Of a stretch of 64,000 nucleotides of DNA, positions 1 through 34,887 are shown one piece after another (the first letter of the stretch is position 1; the number at the start of each line of letters is the position of its first letter). Made by a program: the position numbers and the translations under genes. The notes below the pieces were generated by a model. That model did no database searches and had not been told where the DNA came from. It saw nothing but the letters and a program-made list of their open reading frames with translations. This DNA comes from Eleginops maclovinus (Eukaryota; Chordata; Actinopteri; Perciformes; Eleginopidae), in contig NC_086362.1 of assembly GCF_036324505.1 (NCBI RefSeq), positions 12,025,043-12,089,042 of the forward strand, given 5' to 3'.

Positions 1-1546
1 GGTGTTGCAGACGCATGAGATCAGTTGCTCTCTGCTTCTCTTTCTTTGTCTGACCACATTTTTCATGGAATACTCAAATGTTATTTTGTTTTCCTTTTGT
101 TCGGAATCTGGTTTATGGTGGATACACTTTGCAATGAAGATAAACAATCTTGTTGAAAGGAAGAGAAAAGGTCTCTTATTTAAAACCACAGTTCAGCACA
201 CTACAATCCAAAATGTTTCCAGGCGACCTTGCCTTGTGCCACAGTCATCGTCACTGCTAACTCCCTCTATTGATATAGCTGTTGCTATTTTATATTCTAC
301 AATTTGTGGTATACCGATGACCATTTTAACACTCTGCTCACTCTGATCTCAGAGATGATTTTGGGGAGTTAGAAATGAAGGGATGATTTCCAATATGGTT
401 ATTGAGAGTTAAGCTTAAATCCCCTCTGTGTGTCTGAGAGCCTCCCCTTGAGAAACTTGTCTGAAGTTAAACCGGGACACTGGAGAAATGACTGCTATAT
501 GGTAGTTTTGGGGATAAAGGGAATTGCTACTGTACATACACTTCCCCACAGACTCAAACTAGCCGAGTCCAGCATGTCTTTATGACAGCTTCTCAACACC
601 GTAAATCTCTGATGTAAGTCCAGAAGATGCTATTGAGTCTCTGGTGGCAGCAAGGCATTGGTTGAGTGCCATTTGCCAACGTAAAATGCTCAATGAGGAG
701 TCATCTCTTTTAGCTATAGGCATCCGTCTCCCAAGCCTCCTGCCACATCCCTCATATGTTTTGTTCCCTCTCATGACATTTTTAGGTCCCATATACAGGT
801 CATCCCTCAATTTCAGAAAAGTCAAAATTTCAGAGCAGGACACAGGAATTAGTGTCTGTCAGAGCTAAGTGGTCCCACTTGATGGCTGGGATGGCTGCAT
901 GCTAGATCTACAGCATCACCGTTGGTTTTGGTTTCCCAATAGCTATCACAGCCACCAACCACACTCCTTTGGAGAAATGTTTTCTGAGGGTGTTGAAGTA
1001 GTGATTTGCTGAAATCTCATATTTCTCTGAAACACACACATAATGCAGTTGTAGTCCTCTTTGCTTCCCTCTTTTACATGTGCAAACACACACATGGAAA
1101 TGATCATCCAGCAGCCATGTATCGGTGCGTGCAGTGAGCTCTGCATTCTAAGCATCTTCTAATTGCTCTGCCTATCTAATACCCCTCCAGCACTGTGTTT
1201 GCTTTGCAGTGATTCCTATCCCCTACTGTGTCCCCTCTGTAGCCATTCTCCACTAAATAATGAATTGGTTTGAAGCTAGTCTCTCTCCCCTGGCTAACCG
1301 CAAGCTACAGCCATTATGATGTGGTTCTCTTTAATGTGTTCTTCTCAGCGATTTGTAACCCTTTGAGGTAATTGTGAAGCCATTATGTGGAATCATTGTC
1401 ATTATGCCGGCTGTCATGGTGAGATTGTTGTGCCGCGTTCATTTTGGCAGTATCGACCCATTGCTTGTATTGGAGATGTTCTGATATTTAGCGAAATGTG
1501 CCATCAATTATAGTTTTGTTTTCATGATCAATCTTATACTGCTATA

Positions 1547-1547
<1 letters not shown>
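1..1547. other. noncoding stretch, probable nrxn2 alpha intron
   Basis: No open frame here resembles a known protein, and I saw no RNA gene or repeat family. The open frames present are short and look like chance. Given the beta-neurexin exon about 27 kb downstream on the same strand, the stretch is inferred to lie in an intron of the alpha-neurexin-2 transcript. That inference is not shown directly by this stretch. Confidence 0.5.

Positions 1548-1600
<53 letters not shown>
1548..1600. repeat. (CA)n microsatellite
   Basis: An uninterrupted CA dinucleotide run of about 53 bp is flanked by unique sequence. It is a simple sequence repeat and is expected to be length-polymorphic. The apparent Val/Cys-repeat reading frame over it on the opposite strand is an artefact. 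Confidence 0.97.
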
Positions 1601-20149
<18,549 letters not shown>

Positions 20150-20674
20150 TAAAAGTACTCCGATCTTGTACTTGAGTAAAAGTAGAAGTACCAGAGTGTA
20201 GGAATACTCTGTTACAGTAAAGTCCTGCATTCAAAATGTTCCTCCAGTGAAAGTAGAAAGTACTCTCATCTAAATGTTCTTAAAGTAGCGACAGTAAAAG
20301 TAGTCATTGTGTGATTGGTCCATTTCAGAATAATATCTCAGATATGTTTTATAATGATTGATCATTAAAGTGTTCTCAGAGCTGGTAAAGGTGCAGCTAG
20401 TTTGAATGGCTTTGTATACTGCAGGGTAGCTGCTGGATTTACTCCAGGTGAACTAAAGTCTGATTTAAGGGCTGATCATATTTACCATCATTAATCCAGA
20501 TCTGTAAAGTCACTAAAGGGATTACATACATGTAGTGGAGGAAAAAGTAAACAATGTACCTCTGAACTGTAGTGGGGTAGAAGAACATAGTAGCATAAAA
20601 TGGAAATACGCAAGTAAAGTACAAGTACCTCAAAATTGTACTTGAGTAAATGTACATAGTTATGTCCAAACACT
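20150..20674. mobile_element. degraded MITE-like repeat (AGTAAAAGTA/AAGTAC family)
   Basis: The stretch is built from repeated short motifs such as TACTTGAGTAAAAGTAGAAG, ACTTGAGTAAATGTACATAG and AAAGTACAAGTACCTC. Matching motifs lie at both ends in roughly opposite arrangement. From memory this matches a very abundant teleost nonautonomous DNA element whose intact end reads like AGTGGTGGAAAGTAACTAAG and which I associate with hAT-type elements. Here the terminal part near 20657-20674 is mutated and the outer left end is not clear. It has no coding capacity. The boundaries and the superfamily are uncertain; the repeat identity is more secure than the class. Confidence 0.6.
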
Positions 20675-26533
<5,859 letters not shown>

Positions 26534-26779
26534 CTCCCATCATTCTTGTGTGTGTGCTCTCCTCCTTCAATTCTCTCCACTCACTCCCCTCCCACTCCCT
26601 CTCTCTTTCTCTCTCACTCTCACTGCTCCAACCAGACGCACAAACACTCTCCCTCTCTGTCTCTGCTCTGCCCTATGTATCATAGTCACCGTCTGGCATT
26701 CAAAGGATCCGAGTCCACCTTTCCCTTTCGCCTCTATTTCTGCCCCCGGCTCTTGGTTTTTCACCCTGTCCAGTACAGA

Positions 26780-28092
26780 GCCATGCGTGTGTACCTTCGG
26801 GGGGGGTGGCTGACTTGATCGGAGGAAAAGGAGAAGAGAGAACTGTGCGGGCAGGAAGGATGCGCTCGTTGCTGCAGCTTCTGATTCAATTAGCATGAAT
26901 TTCACAGCAGAGGCAGCAGTGGCAGTAGCGGCAACAGCATCCTCAGACTCTCTCAGCAAGCCAACAGTAGCACCCCTTGTCGGAGCCCCATCGAGAGGAC
27001 CAGCGGCTGCTTTTCATTTGCCTCCCACCCTGGAAAGCCGTGAGTGAAGGAGGGAAGAAAGCTGAATCATATTCTCAAAGGTTGAAGAGCAATTACAAGT
27101 AGGACGGAGGCTGGTTACAAGTCTGAAGATTGGAGGATTGTTGAACTGGACATCTACCACTCTGATGCTTGTTCAGAGCTTTGGTTACGGTGTAATCTGG
27201 ATAAGGTGTCTTACTTGGTGCTGTTCTTCATTCCATGACCCATATTGATTTGTTTTGTCAGTAAAGAGAAGAGAAAATTCAGCACTGCCGCACTTGGAAA
27301 TAGCCGACCGTTTTGTCCTCCCTCTCGCCATCCCTTTTTCCTCCCCAGTCCTGTATTCTTTTTATTTATTGATCCCTTATTTCCCACTCTCGGCTGCAGA
27401 CAAACGGTTTCAGAGCTCCTACAGGGATTCGAAGCCCTGAAACAGGATTTGGCTGTTTTTTCATCTCGGAACGCTTGCTCTTGCCCCTCTTTCTTCGCCT
27501 CTCCCTTTTGCACCCTGGTTTTACTCGTATGTATTTTTTCTATCTTGCCCTCCATTTAAGTTGTCTCCGAAAAGCTAAGAAGGGATGACGGGAGTCTTTT
27601 TCTTCACGATGGAGGGTTGACTTTTGGGAGGAGAAACCCTCTGAAGGTCTCCCCAAGGCGAAGGAAACCCTGGCGAACAATAAACTCAAAGAGCTGCACA
27701 CAAGATATTTTTAAAAGAGCTAAGATGGAGTCTTGTGTTTGCTATATTGGTGCTGCTAAACTGATTATTTGATTAAGGGTGCCTAGGAAGTTGCCTCTTA
27801 GATAAAATAGGTTAAGTTTCCCAAAATAGCTTTAATTGTTTGAGAGGAGTGGGAGTTGTTTTTGTTCTCAAGGATCTAGTCAGAAGCTTTTGGATATCAA
27901 CACAAGACTGTTGGAGGATTTTTGGGGTCTTTTCTGGAAGGATTTTGTATTTTTTTTTCTTCTTTCCACTACTTTTTGGGATTTTCCAACAAGGATCTTT
28001 TTTTTCCTTTCTTGGCTTATTTTTGTTATCTGTATTTTTTTATTCCTCCCTGGGCTGGAAAGCAGGGGATCATGGGCCCTGGATTCATTTGA
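26780..28092 (+). promoter_or_regulatory. nrxn2: probable beta-neurexin-2 promoter and 5' leader region
   Basis: This interval precedes the beta-neurexin coding frame on the same strand. It has no recognisable coding content and no clear TATA box at a suitable distance. It shifts from the GT/CT repeat zone to more mixed sequence with GCAGCAG-rich segments (about 26865-26945), then a pyrimidine-rich leader (about 27940-28050). Beta neurexins are known to be transcribed from an internal promoter immediately upstream of a beta-specific first exon, so the promoter and most of the 5' untranslated leader should lie here. Several upstream ATGs occur; one at 28072 starts a six-codon frame that ends at the TGA at 28090. 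The transcription start cannot be placed from sequence alone. A pyrimidine tract followed by AG near 28061-28064 could also act as a splice acceptor. Confidence 0.5.
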
Positions 28093-28420
28093 GATGATCA
28101 CTTCTTATTTCTGTCGTATGAGGGGGAGGGGCCTTCCGTTCCTTTCTGGCCCCACCCCCAAGGAGCAGGAGGTGGAGGTGGACGGAGGGTTGCTACTGGT
28201 ACCCAGGCCAGCGGCGGCATCACCGGTTGTGTGGGCCAGCCCGCCTTCCTGTTCAGGCTGGTGCTCTCTCTGGCACTGCTGGTGTTCCCCTGCCCAGCCG
28301 TGGCAGCCAGAGTGTCCTCTTCCCTCAGTACCACCCACCACGTCCACCACTTCCACAACAAGCATGGTACTGTGCCCATTGCCATAAACCGGATGCCCTT
28401 TCTTACACGAGGGGGCCATG
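28093..28420 (+). CDS. nrxn2: neurexin-2 beta-specific first coding exon (partial protein, start unresolved)
   Basis: Neurexins are presynaptic single-pass adhesion proteins. The beta form carries one LNS/LG domain that binds neuroligins, LRRTMs and cerebellin complexes. This exon gives the beta-only N-terminus. In the frame that ends at 28420, a hydrophobic segment encoded at about 28243-28299 (AFLFRLVLSLALLVFPCPA) forms a signal peptide with likely cleavage near AVA. It is followed by RVSSSLSTTHHVHHFH, then KHGTVPIAINRMPFLTRGGH. As I recall it, this is almost identical to mammalian neurexin-2 beta, and it differs from the neurexin-1 and -3 beta tails. Upstream in frame is a Gly-rich stretch (GAGGGGGRR). 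The exon ends one base into an Ala codon, followed by a GTAAG donor, which matches the known beta exon phase. The listed start is only the first base after the last in-frame stop: no in-frame ATG exists. The downstream shared LNS exon is not in the window. I am very sure of the family and paralog group, and unsure of the start. Confidence 0.9.
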
Positions 28421-28426
28421 GTAAGA
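28421..28426 (+). other. nrxn2: 5' splice donor of the neurexin beta exon
   Basis: The sequence CATG|GTAAGA is a strong consensus donor. It splits the codon after its first G, so a C-starting acceptor exon would restore the Ala that follows RGGH in known neurexin beta proteins. This joins the beta exon to the shared LNS6 exon, which is outside the window. Confidence 0.9.
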
Positions 28427-31400
28427 TCTCTTTTCATCAACCCCTCTGGGACTGATTGCCTTATGATTGACCAGTTATAATGGATTTCATGTAAGAGTTC
28501 ATATGTTGGTTTAAGTTAAAGGACTGACATGGACTTTAGGGGTTAATGGTCGTTATTGTTTTCTTTGTGATGGCTATGAGCTCTAAGTTGAGTACATTAG
28601 CCCAAGCAATTGGTTCATCCATCTATTGATCTCTGTCATCTCTGGAAAGACTGAGAGAGCAAGTCTGAGCGACCAACCTCACTGCTTCAGCTCCCTATAG
28701 GCCACCGTCTTGATTCATGTCTCCACATTGGCGAATGATGTTTCCAGAGGCTGTTCCCTTCTGGGCTTTTTGCGGCACATCACCAGCCAGCTGGGTCCTG
28801 CTACTTGCCTTTCAAGCTCAGCAGCCATCTTGGGTCTACTGCTGTATTGAACTGTGGCCAATTTAAATTCATGTAATCCCCACCCGTAGTAATTGTTGAC
28901 GCATGATGGCAGCCACAAAAAGAGAATGTCTTCAACGCGTTGTTGAGATGCAAAATCTCACATGCTCTCTGTCATGGTACATTGTGTACTCAGGAAAATC
29001 CATTGATAATTGCCTGCGCACTACTTATTTTGTCCTACTTTCTACGATATATGTCTTTGGCTCAGTGCTCTGTGATGCATCAGTTGCTGCGCTGTTCTTA
29101 GACTAAGCTGTCAGGGACAAGGCAGAGTTTCACTCTGACAATCCTTTGATGTTTTCTAACCCAAGCTTTTTCAACTGCAATTTATATTCCCCCCTTTTTT
29201 TCTGTTTAGATATCCTTCCTTCATTCATTCATTGTCATTACCCTGCACATAGATTACTTTGATCTGAGATGTACATAGCATTTATATACTCTTCATTAGG
29301 TTAATATCCATGTTTTTCTATTGCCAATATACCTGAATTTTCTATCAGTCCCAGTCCACAACACCTGAGTGTTGTCAAATGGGCAAAGGAGTCTCACGTA
29401 GACCTTTGCAGTCAATTGGTTGTGGTTAACCTCTGAAGACATGATCAGCTGCCAACCTCCTCTCTGCTGCTCAGCACTGCATTGGATTTATCGCTGTCCA
29501 TAGTCACCTTCCAGCCCACAGCTGCATGTGCACACGTCTTCACAGTCCAAGTGTGACTGAGCACACAAATAAGGGGCTAACCTGTGTCATAGAGGGTATT
29601 TGAAGGAATGTTATTAGTGTATTGTTAATGAGAAATCAGTGACCCAACCTTTTTGTTGTGTTATTTTGGGGTAAAGGGTGATAAAACACTTGAATTGATA
29701 GGTGTTTCTTTTATTTTTTATTCTGTTAATCTTTAGAGAGAGTGAAACTATGGTATTTATATTGTTAATCAATTAAATCAACAGTGGGTTGAATAATCCC
29801 AATCATCAGTTGTTTTCTAAAATGGCAGCTCAAACTAATGTCCTATCATGATTGTCATTTATTTTTAGTTTCCTGCCTCGTCTTCCGTCTGTCTTATTAG
29901 TTGATTGCATAATTGGATTGCACCTCTCACATCATGAGTTGCTAAGCTATTCAAATTGACATAATTACGTAAAATGGTCTCTGACTCTTGATCATGGCTG
30001 TCAAGAGATATCGGTTGGCAAGAGAAATGATATGTTTACCCTGGGAATAGGAAAGGCTACATTTCCATAAAGTCTGAGCTTAAGCTCAAGCTGGGACGTC
30101 TACCTGCGCTCTACAGGGCTTCCCGTCACTCGTCTGTGTTTGTGCTCACATGCTGCAAGTTTGACAATCACGCATAACGAAGTACATGTTGCGAGGAAAT
30201 GCAGCTAAGCAAAAGCAATATGTAGAAGTTGGTTAGTTGGTTGGCTGTATTAGCTCTTCCTTTTTTCACCTGGCAGTATGCTGTAGTAGTTACTAATGTA
30301 CGCCTACACAGAAAAACTGCTCATTGGAGTTGTGTTGTTTTTAGCAGCTCTATTCCAGCGTTTACATTATTTACTATAAGACAGCACATGCACATTAGAA
30401 TGCCGCTCTTGTGTGCGGAGTCAATTTCAATCGCCATCATAAATACTTCCATTACAGCCTGGCATATCAAGTCCTTGTCTGAAATACCAGCTCTCCATGA
30501 ATTGTCAACCAAGTGGCACAGCTTATTACCAGCACTAATACCCCACTCAGTGATAAGAGCCCACTTGCTGCAGAGCCTTTTCGGTAGACAATTTTCAACT
30601 TGGAGTCCTTGTCATAACACTGTAGTAGAGACTTTGCCGCCACAGACATCAAATACACACAATACCCCCACCTTGGTCAGCTACAAAAGCCTCATAAAAG
30701 CCTTTCATCGGCCTGCTCCACAGTATTCAATGGAAATTGCAGTGTCTGCTAGGAAGAAAAGTTCCTATCATCCAATAAGTTGTCACTGCGGCCCTGAACC
30801 CACGGCTGTGTTTTAGCATACAAGGTCTATAAGATGCAATGCTCAGGCCTTGTCTGCTGCTCTCTTCTCGCAATGTCATTGTTATGCTACATCTGTCTAG
30901 ATGAGCTCCTGCAGAGCCATGCTGCACACCCACCCATGTGCGGATACATACATTCAGCACAGCAGATATGATTATTGCAGCATCAAGACATGGAGGGGCT
31001 ATTTTTGTATTTCATATGGGCTGAAATGAAAATATATTACCCTTACATATTTTTCGGGCCTGAATTGTGTGTCGGAGGAGCCATCTTGCTTTATGCTTTG
31101 TGCAGCAATCCCCCTCCTTGCCTTTAAATAGATCAGAAACCAAGAAGCACCACTACCTGGGACCCTCCATTTGCACCTGATTAAAGATCTCCATTGTTAC
31201 CATCATCGGGCGTGATGGATGAAGAGCTGGCCGATTTACAGGGCCCCTTTCTGTCAAAATGAGACATCGACCTATCGCAGCCTTCTATATGTAAAGCAGT
31301 TCATTACTGTCTATTCAGATGCATAGCTCTGATTGCATCTAATTGGAGAGTCTTGACCGCCGAACTGTGGCATTTCACTGGTCTGCCTCATGATAAGTGA

Positions 31401-34400
31401 CCTTTTGCAGCTAGCTTGACATGCATTTGCTTCTCGCTCAGATTGTTGGGGTATGAAAAGGTTTTGTGTTGGAAGGTAGAACCCTATTCTATGCAGGGTT
31501 CTATACCCTAAATGGTGTTCCCTATAAGATGTTTACAGTACATGCACGAATACACTAGCACTGCAATTAGAGGGAGAAGCACTGAGGTGTGAACTGCCTA
31601 CATCATCCTAAATATAAACCAGAAAGTTTTGCCAAGGGCTTGTTTATATGTGTGATCATCACTCTATTGCACCAGTGGCTCTACCACAGTTTTGTTGGCA
31701 TGTCTGGCTTCATCCATCACTCGTTCATCAACACATCTGTGCTCGCAAAACAACACAAACGTATGCACACTTTTAATGACCCTGGATTGGAGGCAGAGAA
31801 AGGAAATGTTTGCCATGCAAAGTAATCCATACCTGAACACATCACTGCATAGGACTAAAGGGATTAAAAAGCTAATTTTGATTCAGGCTGTCTTTGATGT
31901 TTCGGATGGAGAGCTTCCAAGAGATTGTACTGATGGGTGGATCACTTTGTCCTTGGCAGTGGATGGAATGTATCCACTGGGGGCTTCCAGGAGTGGGCCT
32001 GGTGTGTACATTCATGTGTGCCTTTTACAAGTTAACATGCATATACCAAGGTTGAAACCCCTCCCTTGGTGGTTGAGGGCTATATTTCAAGCATCCTTTA
32101 CATCATTCACCTCTTGCCCAGCCCTAGAAATCGAGGCCAGACTCAACCCTGGGTGTGTCTGTGCAGAAAAACAGGAAATAGAAGTTGATAACTTTAGACT
32201 ATCAAATGATTTCAGATTCAGACAGTATCATGACAGCTGCTTAAACATCACATAGGCCTTTTTTCAGCTTTACTTGTGGTTTGTGTGCTGCTTTTGCCTG
32301 TCACACAATGATTTCTTCTTTTTTTATGTCCAACACACCAAACCATCAAAGGAAAACCCATCAATTGCTATCTGCCCAGCAAAACCGGCTTTAAAGCATG
32401 TGTGCTATTGTGAGAAACCCAACAAAAAAGCATTGTCTTGTCAAAAAAACGGAGGGTTGGCTAAATGTTTTCATTGCAAACATGTATAATGTGATGTGTG
32501 ATATAAAATTACGGCAAAAGTGATTTTTCCAAATTCAATCATATTGTGAATGACCTGCAGCCACGGGGTCTTAACATGGACTGTGTGATGATGTTAATTA
32601 CAGAGTTGCCGTGGTGGATGCACTGACCCCCCCTTCTTCCGCTGTTCTTTTGTACTCATGGCAACCCACCTCTCAGTGCCCTCAGAGTAATTGGAGAGAT
32701 ATTGTGTATTCACACACTTATGACCTCCCTGCATAAATTCAATTGCCCATTGTCATCTCTGGCATGGATTTCTTTATATTTTTAGTTTGATCATATAATT
32801 ACCATGGCTATTAATTCTAGTGGTAATGTTGCTACTGAGCCCTTCTATTCTTACTCCATAGTAATCTTTGTTCGCTTAGTTTCCTCTCCTGGCACTTAAC
32901 CTTCAGTCTATATGATCTTGAAAGCTGAAACATCAGGGGTTTCTTTTATTTTCTATTGCCTCCTCTTCTAAAAGCCATCATCTCTGCAATCCGTTGTCCG
33001 CTTCCTAGGGGAGGACAGTCGGTGTTTGTAGTCCTCTGTGCCTTGTTGTTTGCTTTGCCTAACCGCACATGCATACTGATGAGGTCAGCTGCTGCCTAAA
33101 CCCATCCATCCGCCCTATCCGGAAAACTCCCAAGGTCCGAACACCATCTTTGCTGAAAAGTAGCCAGTTTGTAGCCCTCTATACTCAAATATTGTCCTTT
33201 TCTTCCACCAATGGCTTATCACTGGTTACTGTGCTAATGTCAAGCTGCTATGTTTGATGATCACCACTTTATCTCCAGGCTACAGAGGGAGGTCAGGTGC
33301 GATGTGTGTGTGTTCATCTGTATGTGTCGGGATGCCGAGGAGAGAGCCGTTGAGCCTTTCCCTTTCAGAGTCAAGTCACAACCCTTCTCATTCAGAGAAC
33401 GCCATTAGTATTCATTATTCTCCCTCCACACCCAATTCAAGGCGCGCTACCACATGCACGGACACGCACATCGTGATGAGAAAGCAAAAGGACGCCTCAG
33501 GTGTTCTGGCCAGTTAAGATAAGCTTGCTGGTGTGACATTTTCTGTCCTGCCCCCACACCTCTACCTTCCTAACCCCTTGTTACACCTGAAGCATTGTGT
33601 TGCTGTGAAAGGGGATCTACAAATAAATGTGTGGCAGACAACACTCCAACAAGACAAAAAAATTAACATAATTTGTCGTTAACTTCAGATAGTTAGGAGA
33701 TATAAGTTTTTGTCAACTACTAATTTGTTCTATTTTTGGTACTTGATTTATGGTATTTTGTTTATTTTAGTTAGTTTATGAAGTCATGCAGGAAAGTTGG
33801 GATATTAATGAGCTCTTGTATCAGTTTAAATCCACATTCATGTTGTTTAAGATGCAAAAGATACTTCAGTAGTACTCTCAATGTGTATTAGTACCTAATT
33901 GTTGACAGAGGAGTGTCACTGCTTGCTGCTATAGCTTCCTGCATGACCTTATGTACTTCTCAGACACCTAGAGAGCAGGCTGAAGTCGGCCCTGTGGATG
34001 TATGGTCCTATTGTTAAGGCTGGAATTGTTTGCTGCATGAAATCAGCCATTTGTTTGTTACTGAGAAGTCTGCTTTTTGTGTAGGAATGGCAATTTTTGT
34101 TTGCTTTAGGGTGTCTTCAATTATTGTCAGATTGACTACTGTCAAAAACTATTGTATAGGCCAATCAAAGCTCAGGAGAGCTTGACATAGAGCACACGGG
34201 CTACATCTGCAATCATTCAACATGCAGCTAGCTAACTCTTGAGCACATCTTCCTTGCTTGCCAGTGGAATTGATTTGCCCTGTCCTGTTGTCATGTGCTG
34301 GAGCACAGACACAAAATAGGGTGCCATATACGACCGTGGGGATCAGATAGACGCATCCCACCCAACACAGCCATTCATAGGTTTTTTGTATTAAAAAGGA

Positions 34401-34604
34401 CAGAGTGAGAAGAGGAAAATGGCAATTTGCCTGGCCGCGGTGATGACGATCCTCCCCCGTCTCAGGTTGATGAATGCCCCTCCAAAGGTCGAGAAGCCAT
34501 GCTACCATCCATATGTTACCAACTAACAGCCCTGAATGGAAATGACATTCCTGCTTGTCTTATCTGCAAGAATACTGATGATTGTTGATGTAGTACATGT
34601 AGAT
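28427..34604. other. intron of nrxn2 beta, nothing recognised
   Basis: About 6 kb of noncoding sequence follows the donor. I did not find the shared neurexin LNS6 exon, which would carry recognisable motifs such as TYIFGK and NDRPSTR. Two long open frames (30229-30816 and 31692-32255) begin at TTG and show no domain, so they are not called. No RNA gene was recognised. Confidence 0.55.
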
Positions 34605-34887
34605 GTATTTATTTATTAGACATTTTCAATACAGTGTACAGTAGTCCTCACAAGTAAGGATATTAAGAAGGTAATAATGTTCACAGTCAAACCAGGTGAG
34701 GATACAAAGGACCACCCCCAATCACAACAGATGAAAAAAAAAAATGAAAAGAAAAGCAAAGCAAAGTTAATGGCTACACTAACTACGACAATCCAAACAA
34801 AGCTGCTGCATGCTACTTATGTGGGCTACAGATTAGGTGGTGCGGGGCGTCGGCGTGCAGGTGCGCATCACTGGCGCACTGGCATGG

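Noticed and set aside
27836..28387. 183-codon frame running into the neurexin exon
   Set aside because: It is the wrong frame relative to the neurexin protein, starts at TTG in a T-rich leader and has no domain. The only part worth noting, from 28094, is reported as a finding.
28243..28420. Neurexin-1 or neurexin-3 beta as an alternative identity for the exon
   Set aside because: As I recall them, those paralogs have different tails before the LNS domain (IYRSP(A/V)SLRGGH), while this exon has INRMPFLTRGGH as in neurexin-2.
30229..30816. 195-codon open frame in the first beta intron
   Set aside because: It starts with TTG, has no recognisable motif and no exon-like flanks. The length alone is the only argument for it; conservation data could revive it.
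31692..32255. 187-codon open frame in the first beta intron
   Set aside because: Non-ATG start, mixed composition and no recognisable domain; most likely chance.
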